This document shows positions 16,862 to 26,286 of a stretch of 64,000 nucleotides of DNA, in pieces; positions within the stretch are counted from its first letter, which is position 1; every line of letters starts with the position of its first letter. Under the pieces are notes generated by a model. It was not told the DNA's origin, did not search any database, and saw only the letters and a program-made list of their open reading frames with translations. The position numbers and the translations under genes are program-made. Source of the stretch: Rudanella paleaurantiibacter (GTDB lineage: Bacteria > Bacteroidota > Bacteroidia > Cytophagales > Spirosomataceae). The stretch covers positions 620,001-684,000 of the forward strand of contig NZ_WELI01000002.1 in NCBI RefSeq assembly GCF_009184635.1, given 5' to 3'.

Positions 16862-18657
16862 TCTAAAGGCTTGTAAGCATGGATTCGGCCATCGGTCAGA
16901 TGCAACCATAAGGTGTACTGGCCTTTTTTCAGGGCTGCCTTTGGCAATACCGATGAGAAACCTGCTTCTGCAAATTGCATCGACTGCATTTGGCTGGCGA
17001 CATCGTAGCGCATATGCTTTCCGGTATCAAAGGCATAGGCCTGCCCCGGTGCCTGAGCAATAATCTCTGTACGGCCGGCATGGGCATCCATACCATCAGC
17101 CACTGCCCACGTATTCCAGAATACAATATGGTCTTTGGTCTCAAACGGCCGGGCCTCGGCCGTAATGGTGCCTTGCGGAATTACCTCGGCTGCATCCAGC
17201 TGACGGGGAGTACTGGCTAAATCGGCCAGCGTGACCTTCGGAATTTGGTACGTTTTTCGGCGAAAGGCTTCATTGAGAATACGCTGCCCTTCCTGCTGGG
17301 AGGTTCCCCAATAAACCAGTAAGTTCTGAGGGTTATCGTTGTAAAACGCTGCACACAGTTGCAGAAGGCGGGTTCTGTCAGCTACCTTAACTTCATTGAG
17401 CCCTTGTGTGGTAAAGAAAAGATACACCGCCACCGCAGCAAAACCAAGCCCCACCGAAAGGCGGGCCCATTGGTGTTTCATGGCTTCGACTAACAGCACG
17501 CCTATCCCCGCCACTAACACCACTGAAAGAATACCATATCGCGGGCTAGTGGCCTGTATAACGCCAAAGCCAGAGCGGGTGGCCGTCAACAACAGGCAGG
17601 TGACATACACAAAGGTTACCATGCCCAGCATAGGCAGGTAATCCGTCAATCGACGGGCACGAATCAGGTAGACCAGTAAGCCCAAATACAGTGCCAACAG
17701 GACTTTTCCGGCTCGCGAGGGCGCTTCGGGACTTGTGGCAAATACCGACCCTGTCAGGGTAAAGAAATAGTCGATAGCCCGTCCCGTATTTCCAATCAGT
17801 GAATCATAAACACTGGGCAGGTTCTCCGAACGCTCAAACCCCCAGAAATACAAAATAGCTGTAAGCACAGCTACCCCACCCCATATGGCGGCATACCGGC
17901 GCTGGCCCAATAGCCAAAGCATCAGTGCGCCAACCGGAAAGGCAAACAGACCATTTCCGCTTGTAAACGTAGCCAGTATCGCGAAGGCACAAGCCCCCCA
18001 GAACGCTCGCGGGCGGCTGGGCGTGCTATTGATCAGGTAAAAGCTCGCCATCACAAACACCAACACATACAGGTTCTGTAGGGAAGCCATGCCCCATACT
18101 GTTAGCTCCCAAAAATGCAGTGTAAACAACACGTATGCTACAGGAACAAAGTAAAGCAGACGAGCTGGCAACGATAGAGAGCGAAGCGAAGCAAAGTAAA
18201 ATAACCCTGTAAGAAACAGAAGGGAGCTATTACCAATCAGAATGAGTGTTCGGATATTAACCTGACCGCCAGCATAGTATTGGAGCAGAAAGACAAGCCG
18301 GTCAAAAACAATACGATGTTCATTGTGCTGGGCTACCAGCAGACTCAATTTCTGCCCCGCTGTTGTCTCTGCTTTTGTAAACCCATTAATAAATCGGAGC
18401 AGGGAGTCAAAATCGTCTTCAAAGGGGTAGTTGAAGGCACTTCCCCAAACAGTTTGATAGTATGACAAGGCCGGAAAAACCAATAACAGGAGGCCAACTC
18501 CAATTAAAAGATACCGTAAACTGGGCGATAGCATACGCGATCCATCGGCCGTAGCTGATTGAGCAGAAAGCACCGGATTAGGCTCCGCAACCGGTGAGGG
18601 GGATTTGGAAGACACTACTGGTTTGGAGACAGAACGAGAACGGGCAGATTTAGCCAT
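16840..18657 (-). CDS. Polytopic GT-C-like membrane protein, glycan cluster
   Basis: A protein of about 605 residues. The N-terminal 50 residues are basic and Ser/Pro-rich, as in the protein at 12519, then about 11 transmembrane helices and a soluble C-terminal domain of about 170 residues. The first extracytoplasmic loop carries FEDDFDSLLRFI and QHNEHRIVFDRL; an acidic pair plus a His-rich segment in that loop recalls GT-C transferases. I infer a second lipid-linked-sugar transferase. I start it at ATG 18657, because the longer frame begins with TTG. Its stop overlaps the opposing GT2 stop by 22 bases. The divergent GT9 gene begins 153 bases upstream. Confidence 0.7.
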   Translation of the reverse strand: MAKSARSRSVSKPVVSSKSPSPVAEPNPVLSAQSATADGSRMLSPSLRYLLIGVGLLLLVFPALSYYQTVWGSAFNYPFEDDFDSLLRFINGFTKAETTAGQKLSLLVAQHNEHRIVFDRLVFLLQYYAGGQVNIRTLILIGNSSLLFLTGLFYFASLRSLSLPARLLYFVPVAYVLFTLHFWELTVWGMASLQNLYVLVFVMASFYLINSTPSRPRAFWGACAFAILATFTSGNGLFAFPVGALMLWLLGQRRYAAIWGGVAVLTAILYFWGFERSENLPSVYDSLIGNTGRAIDYFFTLTGSVFATSPEAPSRAGKVLLALYLGLLVYLIRARRLTDYLPMLGMVTFVYVTCLLLTATRSGFGVIQATSPRYGILSVVLVAGIGVLLVEAMKHQWARLSVGLGFAAVAVYLFFTTQGLNEVKVADRTRLLQLCAAFYNDNPQNLLVYWGTSQQEGQRILNEAFRRKTYQIPKVTLADLASTPRQLDAAEVIPQGTITAEARPFETKDHIVFWNTWAVADGMDAHAGRTEIIAQAPGQAYAFDTGKHMRYDVASQMQSMQFAEAGFSSVLPKAALKKGQYTLWLHLTDGRIHAYKPLDQGFVVN

Positions 18658-18809
18658 AAACGAAGCGGGAAATTTTACCAATAAAGCTACGGTCAGGATA
18701 CGAACTGACCAACAAATCGTTATGTGACTTTTTCGGGAAGCTCATCAGCTTCTATATATCACAGTGATCGAACAGAATTACAGTATATTTCGAGCGCAAT
18801 TGTACACGA

Positions 18810-20021
18810 ATGAACCTTAAAACACTTATTCGGCAGCTCAAAACTTCGCCCTGGCTCGCGCCGTTTCTGGCTGCCATCGACACTGTGCTTTGGCTCTCCG
18901 ATTGGGTTGCGACCCTGAGCACTCCTCACCGACCACGCCCAGAAACGTTGCTCATAATCAGGCTCGATGTTTTTGGCGATTACCTGATGTTTCGGGGGTT
19001 TCTGGAGCAAATACGCCAGTCGCCCACGTACAGAGGCCACCGAATTATTTATTGCGGTAACGCAGCTGTTCGGTCGGTTGCCGAAACGTTCGATTCGGCT
19101 TTTGTTGACGAGTTTATCTGGACCGATATCTATGCCCTCAGCACCAATCTGCAGTACCGGTTCCGGTTTGTGCAGCAGCTCCGTCGGCTAGGAGTCCAAA
19201 CGGTCTTTTGCCCTACCTACAGCCGGGTATTGGTGCTCGATGACTTTCTGGCCTGGGCCAGCGGAGCGACACAACGCATTGGCTGCCGTACCGATTATGT
19301 CAATATCAAACGCTGGGAGGCTGCCCTTGGCGACCGGCTTTATACCCGCCTGATCGACTCAGGCCCCGGACTCCTGTTTGAGCACGAACGTAACCGGCGT
19401 ATCGTGGAAGAGTTTCTGCAAAAACCCGTTCGTCAGTACGCCATTCAGCTCAATTCGGTTTTAGCGGCCGAAGTGCCCCTACCACAGCCTTACATTGTAT
19501 TGTCCCTTGGAGCGGGCCAGGAATTTAGAGTTTGGTCAGCCGAACGATTTGCCAGCGTGGCCTATCAGCTTCAGCGCGAGTATCCAAACCATGCCGTTGT
19601 CCTGACAGGTTCACCCAGTGAGCAGGTTTACGCCGACCAGTTCAAACGAACTAACCCTCTACCCGAACCAACCATCGACCTGACCGGCCAATTATCGATT
19701 CCGCAGCTAGCCTATGTACTCAGCCGGGCCAGTTTACTCATCAGCAATGAAACCGGCACAGTGCATTTAGCTGCCGCCACCCAAACGCCCACGGTCGTCG
19801 TTTCGCAGGGAAAATCGCTTATCCGGTGGCACCCGTACCCACCCGAACTAGCTACTCATATAGTGCATGTGTACCCCCCTGAGGTAGAAACTAATCGGCA
19901 TCGGTTAGCAGAAATAGCCCCAGACCTGAACCCAGAGTCACCGTATCAGATCGCGACCATCAGCACCGACCGCGTTTACCAGTCAGCCGCCAACATGCTA
20001 CAGGCAACAGGGGTACGCTGA
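18810..20021 (+). CDS. Glycosyltransferase family 9 (heptosyltransferase-like)
   Basis: A 403-residue GT-B fold enzyme. The N-terminal domain has LLIIRLDVFGDYLMFRGFL, the typical family 9 opening, and the C-terminal domain has the donor-binding VLTGSPSE and the conserved LLISNETGTVHLAAA. Family 9 includes LPS heptosyltransferases and related enzymes that add sugars to lipid-linked or LPS acceptors. The N-terminal 45 residues before the fold are an extension that may touch the membrane. The gene's stop codon (20019-20021) directly abuts the stop of the opposing gene at 20022, so no terminator can fit between them. Confidence 0.88.
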   Translation: MNLKTLIRQLKTSPWLAPFLAAIDTVLWLSDWVATLSTPHRPRPETLLIIRLDVFGDYLMFRGFLEQIRQSPTYRGHRIIYCGNAAVRSVAETFDSAFVDEFIWTDIYALSTNLQYRFRFVQQLRRLGVQTVFCPTYSRVLVLDDFLAWASGATQRIGCRTDYVNIKRWEAALGDRLYTRLIDSGPGLLFEHERNRRIVEEFLQKPVRQYAIQLNSVLAAEVPLPQPYIVLSLGAGQEFRVWSAERFASVAYQLQREYPNHAVVLTGSPSEQVYADQFKRTNPLPEPTIDLTGQLSIPQLAYVLSRASLLISNETGTVHLAAATQTPTVVVSQGKSLIRWHPYPPELATHIVHVYPPEVETNRHRLAEIAPDLNPESPYQIATISTDRVYQSAANMLQATGVR

Positions 20022-20762
20022 CTACTGCACCAGATGTTCGGCTACCAGCCAGCCATGTTGCAGACTATGGGCAATAACCCGGAAATCGGGGCGGGTTTGT
20101 ACATCAGCCAGGGACCTAAAATGTTTCAGGTGGTGAATATCGTCCAGAATAAGCCAGTATGGTCGATTACCCAGCGTATCCCGAACAGTCTGATACTCAA
20201 GCCAGCCGATACCACCGGCCGAGTCGAGCAAAACCAGAGGCCGATCATCCCGATGGCGCAAAACCAGCTGATGCAACAGATCCTGTGGCCGGTTGAGAAA
20301 CGAATTGCCAAACCAGTCGACAGCCGAAATGATCAGATTCTTACCCAGCTTACCCTCTACTTCATTCGTGTAAAACTGAACAGGATTGTCGAGCGTATCT
20401 ATAAACACATCGGGGTACTTTTCGTGATTCTTCAGTACCTCATCTTGCCGGATAAAGGCCAGGGCCTTGTCTTTCGCAACTGTATCTCCCCAGAGTGGCT
20501 TTACAAACGACCACTTCCGCAGGTTAAACCGCGCAATTGTATGGAATGTCAGATTCCCCTCAATGGTGTAATAGGCTTTGGGCGGTCGATTGGCCGGGAA
20601 AGCAGTTGCCAACGTTTGCGTAGAACCTGTGCCAAGCCAGGTCCCAGTTTCAATAACGTAGTCGATTGGGTTATTGGCAAATAAGTCCACCAATGTCTGC
20701 CGAAACAAGGTATCTTTCGACATTGACACGGATTGATGAGGATAATCCTGATAACTTTTCAT
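20022..20762 (-). CDS. SAM-methyltransferase-like protein, glycan cluster
   Basis: A 246-residue protein with a Rossmann-type opening, VIETGTWLGTGSTQTLA, which resembles motif I of class I SAM-dependent methyltransferases and of the cephalosporin hydroxylase-like group. Later acidic segments VLLDSAGGIGWLEY and WLILDDIHHLKHFRS fit the same fold. I cannot place it in a named subfamily. It is downstream of a better recognised methyltransferase, 13 bases away on the same strand, so the pair is probably one operon acting on the same sugar or peptide substrate. ATG at 20762 is used; a second ATG (MSKDTLF) 13 codons in is possible. Confidence 0.65.
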   Translation of the reverse strand: MKSYQDYPHQSVSMSKDTLFRQTLVDLFANNPIDYVIETGTWLGTGSTQTLATAFPANRPPKAYYTIEGNLTFHTIARFNLRKWSFVKPLWGDTVAKDKALAFIRQDEVLKNHEKYPDVFIDTLDNPVQFYTNEVEGKLGKNLIISAVDWFGNSFLNRPQDLLHQLVLRHRDDRPLVLLDSAGGIGWLEYQTVRDTLGNRPYWLILDDIHHLKHFRSLADVQTRPDFRVIAHSLQHGWLVAEHLVQ

Positions 20763-20775
20763 AAATATTTAACGG

Positions 20776-21585
20776 TCAAGGAATTAAGGCGCCTTCCTTC
20801 GTACGGGTTTCCAGCAGGGCAGCATCAGAGAGAATTCGACTTTTCATCAGTAATCCAATCAGATGGCCCAACCCAAACCGGCCAGCCAACACTAAAAACG
20901 AGAAGGAGAAGGAGGGTATCTGCTTGCGAGTAAACAGGTGGTAATTGCGGACGTTATAATAATTCAGCCCAAACTGTTGGCCTAGAATCTTCAAGGTTCG
21001 GGGCCGATACAAAGCCACATGTTGACCGTGATGAGGAGCATAGTACCACCACTTATCAACAGCAGGTGCCGGATCAGGGCAAGGCTGAGTAGTAAAGAAA
21101 ATCGTATCTGAATACGCCAATATCTTGGTCAGCTCCTCGGCAGGATTGACAAAATGCTCAAAGCATTCAAAGGCAGTAGCCATTTCGTATCGACCCGGTG
21201 CAGCATCAAAACCACGGGCAATGATATTTTGGGCGTACAGATCTGTGCTATAAAAGTCGAATCCGACATCGCGCATGTAGCGGGTCAGTGTACCGTACCC
21301 ACCCGCATAATCAACAAACCGACCCGATCGATTACATAAAAAATAGGCAATGGCCGCTGCCGACCTACCCATAATCAGGCTCCTTTGCAGTGTACCTGTA
21401 TCAGTAGTAGTGAATGCGCTACTGTATGCTTCGTCGAGCCAGTAAGGAGTTTCGGTTTGTACAAATCCGCACATAGCGCACTCTTCATACTGTATATCGT
21501 ACTTCCCCAGCACTTTGGCAGAAAAGAGTGGGCGGGTTTGACTTCCACATACCCGGCAGGATGAACGGATTGACGACACGATCAA
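20776..21585 (-). CDS. Class I SAM-dependent methyltransferase with N-terminal zinc-binding Cys pairs
   Basis: A protein of up to 269 residues. The N-terminus has two cysteine pairs (CRVCG and CAMCG), a zinc-ribbon layout seen in sugar C-methyltransferase-like proteins. The SAM-binding fold follows: FVDYAGGYGTLTRYMRDVGF (motif I), STDLYA, and a post-motif AFECFEHF with the acidic-aromatic pattern. The frame start at 21585 is TTG; GTG at 21579 is an alternative, and no ATG lies before the first cysteines, so a non-ATG start is likely. It is first in a two-gene operon with the protein at 20022. It probably methylates a nucleotide sugar or glycan. Confidence 0.8.
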   Translation of the reverse strand: MIVSSIRSSCRVCGSQTRPLFSAKVLGKYDIQYEECAMCGFVQTETPYWLDEAYSSAFTTTDTGTLQRSLIMGRSAAAIAYFLCNRSGRFVDYAGGYGTLTRYMRDVGFDFYSTDLYAQNIIARGFDAAPGRYEMATAFECFEHFVNPAEELTKILAYSDTIFFTTQPCPDPAPAVDKWWYYAPHHGQHVALYRPRTLKILGQQFGLNYYNVRNYHLFTRKQIPSFSFSFLVLAGRFGLGHLIGLLMKSRILSDAALLETRTKEGALIP

Positions 21586-21804
21586 GATTGGGAAAAGTTA
21601 ACAGCACATAGACCCATCTACTTCTGCACAGAGCCTCTTGTGTACTATGTAAAAGTAGTAAGTTCTATACTAACCAGCCATTCTATCAACAACTTTTATG
21701 CCGAAAGTTGAAATGGAGGAACACGATCTGTCTCCCTTTTACTGCCCCAACACATTTCACGCCCAACCAGCCCCGTTTTTATACCACCTTCGCACGTTTC
21801 TCCG

Positions 21805-21812
21805 TAATTTTG
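21805..21812 (+). promoter_or_regulatory. Possible -7 element for gcvP
   Basis: TAATTTTG matches TAnnTTTG fully and lies 37 bases before the gcvP ATG. I do not find a good TTTG at the expected spacing upstream, so support is partial. The rest of the 264-base divergent gap (21586-21849) shows no riboswitch-like structure that I can support by eye. Confidence 0.35.
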
Positions 21813-21849
21813 GGTTTGGTTTCTAAAGCATTGCGCTCATCTGCTAACT

Positions 21850-24726
21850 ATGTCTCTTAATATCCGGTACCAGGAGTCATTCGAAGATCGCCATAACGGC
21901 GTACAGGATCAGGAATTTCGGCAAATGCTCGATACGGTGGGCGTTTCGTCTATCAGCGAACTGATCGATCAAACCGTGCCCGCCAGTATTCGACTGCCCC
22001 GGCCGCTCAATCTGCCCGAGCCTCAGTCGGAAGCCCAGTTCCTGGCAAATTTCAAGAAGATGGCCGGTCAGAACAAGGTGTTTACCTCGTACATCGGTCA
22101 GGGCTATTACGATACCATCACGCCAAACGTTATTCTACGGAATATCCTCGAAAATCCGGCCTGGTACACGGCTTACACGCCTTATCAGGCCGAAATTGCA
22201 CAGGGGCGTCTCGAAGCACTGCTCAACTTCCAGACTATGGTCACGGAACTGACCGGGATGGAAATCGCTAACGCGTCGTTGCTCGACGAAGGCACGGCTG
22301 CGGCCGAGGCCATGAGCCTGCTGTACGCTACCCGCCCGGCAAGCCGCAAGACAGCCGAAACCCTGTTTGTGTCGGAGCTTTGCCACCCGCAAACCATTGA
22401 TGTGATTCGGACGCGGGCCACGCCGGTTGGTATTGAGGTGCTGGTTGGTGACCACCGCACCGTTGACCTCACCCAGGGAAATATCTTCGGAATGCTGCTC
22501 CAGTACCCCGCTACCGACGGTGAGGTATTCGACTATACCGACCTCATTGCCGCAGCGCACGAACTGGGCATTACGGTAGCTGTTGCCGCCGACCTGCTGT
22601 CGCTTACCCTGCTTACCCCTCCGGGCGAAATGGGTGCCGACGTGGTGGTTGGGTCAGCACAACGGTTTGGTGTACCAATGGGCTACGGCGGCCCCCACGC
22701 CGGGTTCTTCGCCACGCGCGATGCGTTTAAGCGGCAAATTCCGGGCCGTATCATCGGTGTGTCGATTGATGCACAGGGCAAGCCTGCCCTCCGGATGGCC
22801 CTCCAGACTCGTGAGCAACACATCCGTCGCGAAAAAGCCACCTCGAACATCTGTACGGCTCAGGTGCTGCTCTCAGTAATGGCGAGTAGCTACGCCGTAT
22901 ATCACGGTCCTAATCGGCTCCGCCAGATTGCCGAACGCACCCACGGCCTGACCAAACTGTTTGCAACCGCCCTGAAGCGGTGCGGCCACACGGTGGTAAC
23001 CGAAAACTATTTCGATACCGTGACCGTACGAGTAAGCGATGTTGATTCGCTGAAGAAATCGGCACGGGCGGCTCAGATTAACCTGCGCTACCACGCCGAT
23101 GAACAGCACGTAGGTGTGTCGTTCGATGAAGTGAAGACTTACGACGACGTGGTGAGCCTGCTCAACGTGTTTGGTGTTGATACCGACCTCGAAGCCATTG
23201 CTCAGGAACTCCAGATTAGCTGGCCCGAGCGGCTCGTTCGGACGTCGGACTACCTGACCCACCCGGTCTTTAACACGCACCACACGGAGCACGAAATGCT
23301 CCGTTACCTGCGGTCGCTGGAAGAGAAAGACCTGTCGCTGGTGCACTCGATGATTTCGCTGGGAAGCTGCACCATGAAGCTCAACTCAACGGCCGAGATG
23401 ATTCCCGTTACCTGGCCTGAGTTTGGCAAGATGCATCCCTTTGCCCCGAAAGACCAGGCAGCCGGCTACCAACAGTTGTTTACTGACCTCAATAACTGGC
23501 TGTGCGAGATTACGGGTTTTGCGGCTATGTCGCTGCAACCCAATTCAGGTGCACAGGGCGAGTACGCAGGTCTGATGGTGATTCGGGCGTACCACCAGAG
23601 CCGGGGCGATCATCACCGCAACGTGGCTCTCATTCCGCAGTCGGCGCACGGCACCAACCCCGCCAGTGCTGTAATGGCCGGCATGAAAGTGGTCATTGTG
23701 AAGTGCGACGAGCGCGGCAACATTGATGTTGAAGACCTCCGTGCCAAAGCCATTCAGCACAGCAATGAGCTGTCGTCGCTGATGGTTACTTACCCCTCTA
23801 CCCACGGGGTATTTGAAGAGAGTATCAAGGAAATCTGCGCTATTGTGCACGAGCACGGTGGGCAGGTATACATGGATGGTGCCAACATGAACGCGCAGGT
23901 GGGCCTGACCTCACCCGCTACCATTGGTGCCGACGTTTGCCACCTGAACCTGCACAAAACGTTCTGCATTCCGCACGGTGGTGGCGGCCCCGGCATGGGC
24001 CCCATCGGCGTAGCGGCTCACCTCGTACCGTTCCTGCCGGGTCACGTTGCCGTTGCCAATGGCTCAGGCGCGGTGTCGGCAGCTCCGTATGGTTCGGCCA
24101 GCATCCTGACCATTTCGTACGCATACATTGCCATGATGGGCGGTGAAGGACTCACCCGCGCTACCGAACGGGCCATTCTGAACGCCAACTATATCAAAAC
24201 ACGGCTCGAAGGCCACTACTCGGTACTCTACACGGGTACGAGCGGCCGGGCGGCTCACGAGATGATTATCGACTGCCGTCCGTTTAAAACAGCGGCCGGT
24301 GTAGAAGTAGAAGACATGGCCAAGCGCCTGATGGACTACGGTTTCCACGCACCAACGGTGTCGTTCCCGGTAGCGGGCACGATGATGATCGAACCGACCG
24401 AGTCAGAGTCAAAAGGCGAACTGGACCGGTTCTGCGACGCCATGATTGCAATTCGGAACGAGATTCGTGAAATCGAAAACGGCCAGGTCGACAAGGGCGA
24501 TAACGTGCTGAAACACGCTCCGCACACAGCTTCGGTTGTACTGGCCGACGACTGGAGCCGCCCGTACAGCCGTGAGAAAGCCGCCTTCCCGCTGCCTTAT
24601 GTGCGTTCGCGCAAGTTCTGGCCAACGGTGAGCCGCATCGACAGTGCCTATGGCGACCGGAACCTCGTGTGCTCGTGCGTACCTACCGATGCCTATGCCG
24701 AGGAGGTAGACGAAGCAGTAGCTTAG
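21850..24726 (+). CDS. gcvP: Glycine dehydrogenase (decarboxylating), P protein
   Basis: A 958-residue, single-chain P protein of the glycine cleavage system. It decarboxylates glycine with PLP and passes the aminomethyl group to lipoyl-GcvH. The catalytic-site lysine is Lys703 in [18 protein letters not shown]. Other family marks are [19 protein letters not shown] near residue 80, [28 protein letters not shown] and [12 protein letters not shown]. Both N- and C-terminal halves of the homodimeric type are present, with no frameshift. The partners gcvT and gcvH are not in the window. The gene stands alone, ending at a strong terminator shared with the opposing SusD gene. Confidence 0.97.
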   Translation: MSLNIRYQESFEDRHNGVQDQEFRQMLDTVGVSSISELIDQTVPASIRLPRPLNLPEPQSEAQFLANFKKMAGQNKVFTSYIGQGYYDTITPNVILRNILENPAWYTAYTPYQAEIAQGRLEALLNFQTMVTELTGMEIANASLLDEGTAAAEAMSLLYATRPASRKTAETLFVSELCHPQTIDVIRTRATPVGIEVLVGDHRTVDLTQGNIFGMLLQYPATDGEVFDYTDLIAAAHELGITVAVAADLLSLTLLTPPGEMGADVVVGSAQRFGVPMGYGGPHAGFFATRDAFKRQIPGRIIGVSIDAQGKPALRMALQTREQHIRREKATSNICTAQVLLSVMASSYAVYHGPNRLRQIAERTHGLTKLFATALKRCGHTVVTENYFDTVTVRVSDVDSLKKSARAAQINLRYHADEQHVGVSFDEVKTYDDVVSLLNVFGVDTDLEAIAQELQISWPERLVRTSDYLTHPVFNTHHTEHEMLRYLRSLEEKDLSLVHSMISLGSCTMKLNSTAEMIPVTWPEFGKMHPFAPKDQAAGYQQLFTDLNNWLCEITGFAAMSLQPNSGAQGEYAGLMVIRAYHQSRGDHHRNVALIPQSAHGTNPASAVMAGMKVVIVKCDERGNIDVEDLRAKAIQHSNELSSLMVTYPSTHGVFEESIKEICAIVHEHGGQVYMDGANMNAQVGLTSPATIGADVCHLNLHKTFCIPHGGGGPGMGPIGVAAHLVPFLPGHVAVANGSGAVSAAPYGSASILTISYAYIAMMGGEGLTRATERAILNANYIKTRLEGHYSVLYTGTSGRAAHEMIIDCRPFKTAAGVEVEDMAKRLMDYGFHAPTVSFPVAGTMMIEPTESESKGELDRFCDAMIAIRNEIREIENGQVDKGDNVLKHAPHTASVVLADDWSRPYSREKAAFPLPYVRSRKFWPTVSRIDSAYGDRNLVCSCVPTDAYAEEVDEAVA

Positions 24727-24759
24727 ACGTTGGGTACTCCAACCAAAAACCCTATATGC

Positions 24760-24792
24760 AAAACGCCCCGACCAGATTGGTCGGGGCGTTTT
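24760..24792. terminator. Bidirectional intrinsic terminator
   Basis: AAAACGCCCCGACCA, a three-base loop, then TGGTCGGGGCGTTTT: a near-perfect long GC stem with A/T flanks between the convergent gcvP and SusD-like genes. Confidence 0.9.
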
Positions 24793-24815
24793 ACTTGTTG
24801 AGCAAATCAGAAAGA

Positions 24816-26264
24816 CTACTGCTTGTCCCACCAAACGCGTGAGTACTGCGTATCGGCTCCCTGACGGGCCACTACGTCCGCGTAGTTCTTCGCGTTGAGC
24901 GTAGTTTCGGTAACCGGATACGCCAGCCGCCGGGGAATATCCGTACCGCCGTTGAGCGTTGTCGGAGCTGGTTTCAGCACGGGGAAACCCGTCCGGCGCC
25001 ATTCGTTCCAGGCTTCAGTACCCTGGAAAAACAGGGCAATCCAACGCTGGGTCGCAATACGCTCAATAGCGTTGGCTTCCGAGTAAGCCACGTTGGGCTG
25101 AGCAATGTACGCTGTGTAGGCCGCTTCAGTATAGGCTGCACCCATCCACTGTTGTAACGAAGCTTTCACCGCCGACTCGTACAGCGTTTTGGCGTTGCCC
25201 GTAGTCCAACCGAGCTTAGCTGCTTCGGCCTGAGCAAACAATACCTGCGCGTAAGTCATCACGTTAACGGGTGAGTCTTGCCGAGCCAGCGTACTACCTG
25301 CCAGTGAGAAATTCTGAGCCGGACCCGGCGACGGGAACACGCCATACGGCACCCCAACATACTCACCCCGCTGATTGGGGGCCGCCATAAACGGCAAACG
25401 CGGATCACTGACCTGCTTGAGGTAATTCACAAACGTGTTGCTCACCGCAAAGTCTTTCCGGTTAGTTGTCTGGTAATTGTTGTAGAGCGGATTCTCGTTG
25501 TTGGCATCAGTCAGATACTTGTACTGAACGTTGTCAGCGTTAGAGGTCAGCACGCCATCGGCCAGAGCAGCCATAAACTCAGCTTTTCCCTTGGCCGGGT
25601 CTACTTTCGACAGGCGCAGGGCCGCAATCAGGCGCAACGAGTTGGCAAACTTCTTCCAGCGGGCCGTGTCACCACCAAGCAGAATATCACCCTGCACGGT
25701 TGCTCCATCGTCGAACTGAGCCACAGCCTCTTTCCACTCCTTAAACAGGTCATTGTAAATATCCTGCTGCTTATCGAATGCGGGCGAGAAATTCTCGCTG
25801 CCTTTCAGCGCCTGCGTGTAGGGTACATCGCCCCAACGATCAGTGATGAACTGGAAGAAATATGCCTTCAGAATCCGGGCAATCGCAATCTGGTTGTTGT
25901 TCGAACCATAAGCGGCTACGGCAGCTTTGGTGGTCGGGTCGGTGTTCAGGTTGATTACCTGCTGTAGATTCACCAACGGCCCCGAGTACAACCCATTATA
26001 GCTGAAATTGACTGTTTTATAGCGCGAGTCTTCGATATACGTAACATCGCCAAACTGCTGCACATACAGCGCCGGTACAATATTGAACGAACCCGGCCCT
26101 ACCTGCGCATTCACCGTACCAACGTTACGCACAGCGCCCGTCAGCAAGCTACCCGTGTTAGCCGTCAGCGGGCTATTGGGGTTGACGTTGATCTCGTCAA
26201 ATTTGTTGCAGGCTGTGGTCGTTGCCAACAAGCCCGCCAAGAGTATGAATTTGTGCCCTTTCAT
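24816..26264 (-). CDS. SusD/RagB-like nutrient-binding outer-membrane lipoprotein
   Basis: A 482-residue surface lipoprotein. The signal peptide ends in a lipobox (LLATTTACNKFDEINV, Cys19), followed by the NVNPNSP segment common in the SusD-like_2 branch. The body is an alpha-helical, TPR-like fold with aromatic-rich loops, and the C-terminus has AWNEWRRTGFPVL and a late RRLAYPVTE, typical of the family. SusD proteins sit as a lid on their SusC transporter and bind the substrate. It is 22 bases downstream of the SusC-like gene, in the standard pair. No glycosidase, protease or sensor gene adjoins, so the substrate is unknown. Confidence 0.93.
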   Translation of the reverse strand: MKGHKFILLAGLLATTTACNKFDEINVNPNSPLTANTGSLLTGAVRNVGTVNAQVGPGSFNIVPALYVQQFGDVTYIEDSRYKTVNFSYNGLYSGPLVNLQQVINLNTDPTTKAAVAAYGSNNNQIAIARILKAYFFQFITDRWGDVPYTQALKGSENFSPAFDKQQDIYNDLFKEWKEAVAQFDDGATVQGDILLGGDTARWKKFANSLRLIAALRLSKVDPAKGKAEFMAALADGVLTSNADNVQYKYLTDANNENPLYNNYQTTNRKDFAVSNTFVNYLKQVSDPRLPFMAAPNQRGEYVGVPYGVFPSPGPAQNFSLAGSTLARQDSPVNVMTYAQVLFAQAEAAKLGWTTGNAKTLYESAVKASLQQWMGAAYTEAAYTAYIAQPNVAYSEANAIERIATQRWIALFFQGTEAWNEWRRTGFPVLKPAPTTLNGGTDIPRRLAYPVTETTLNAKNYADVVARQGADTQYSRVWWDKQ

Positions 26265-26286
26265 GGGAGTTTCGACAGAATTAAAA

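Noticed and set aside
21586-21849. Glycine riboswitch before gcvP
   Set aside because: I could not find the paired helices expected; only a -7-type element is visible.
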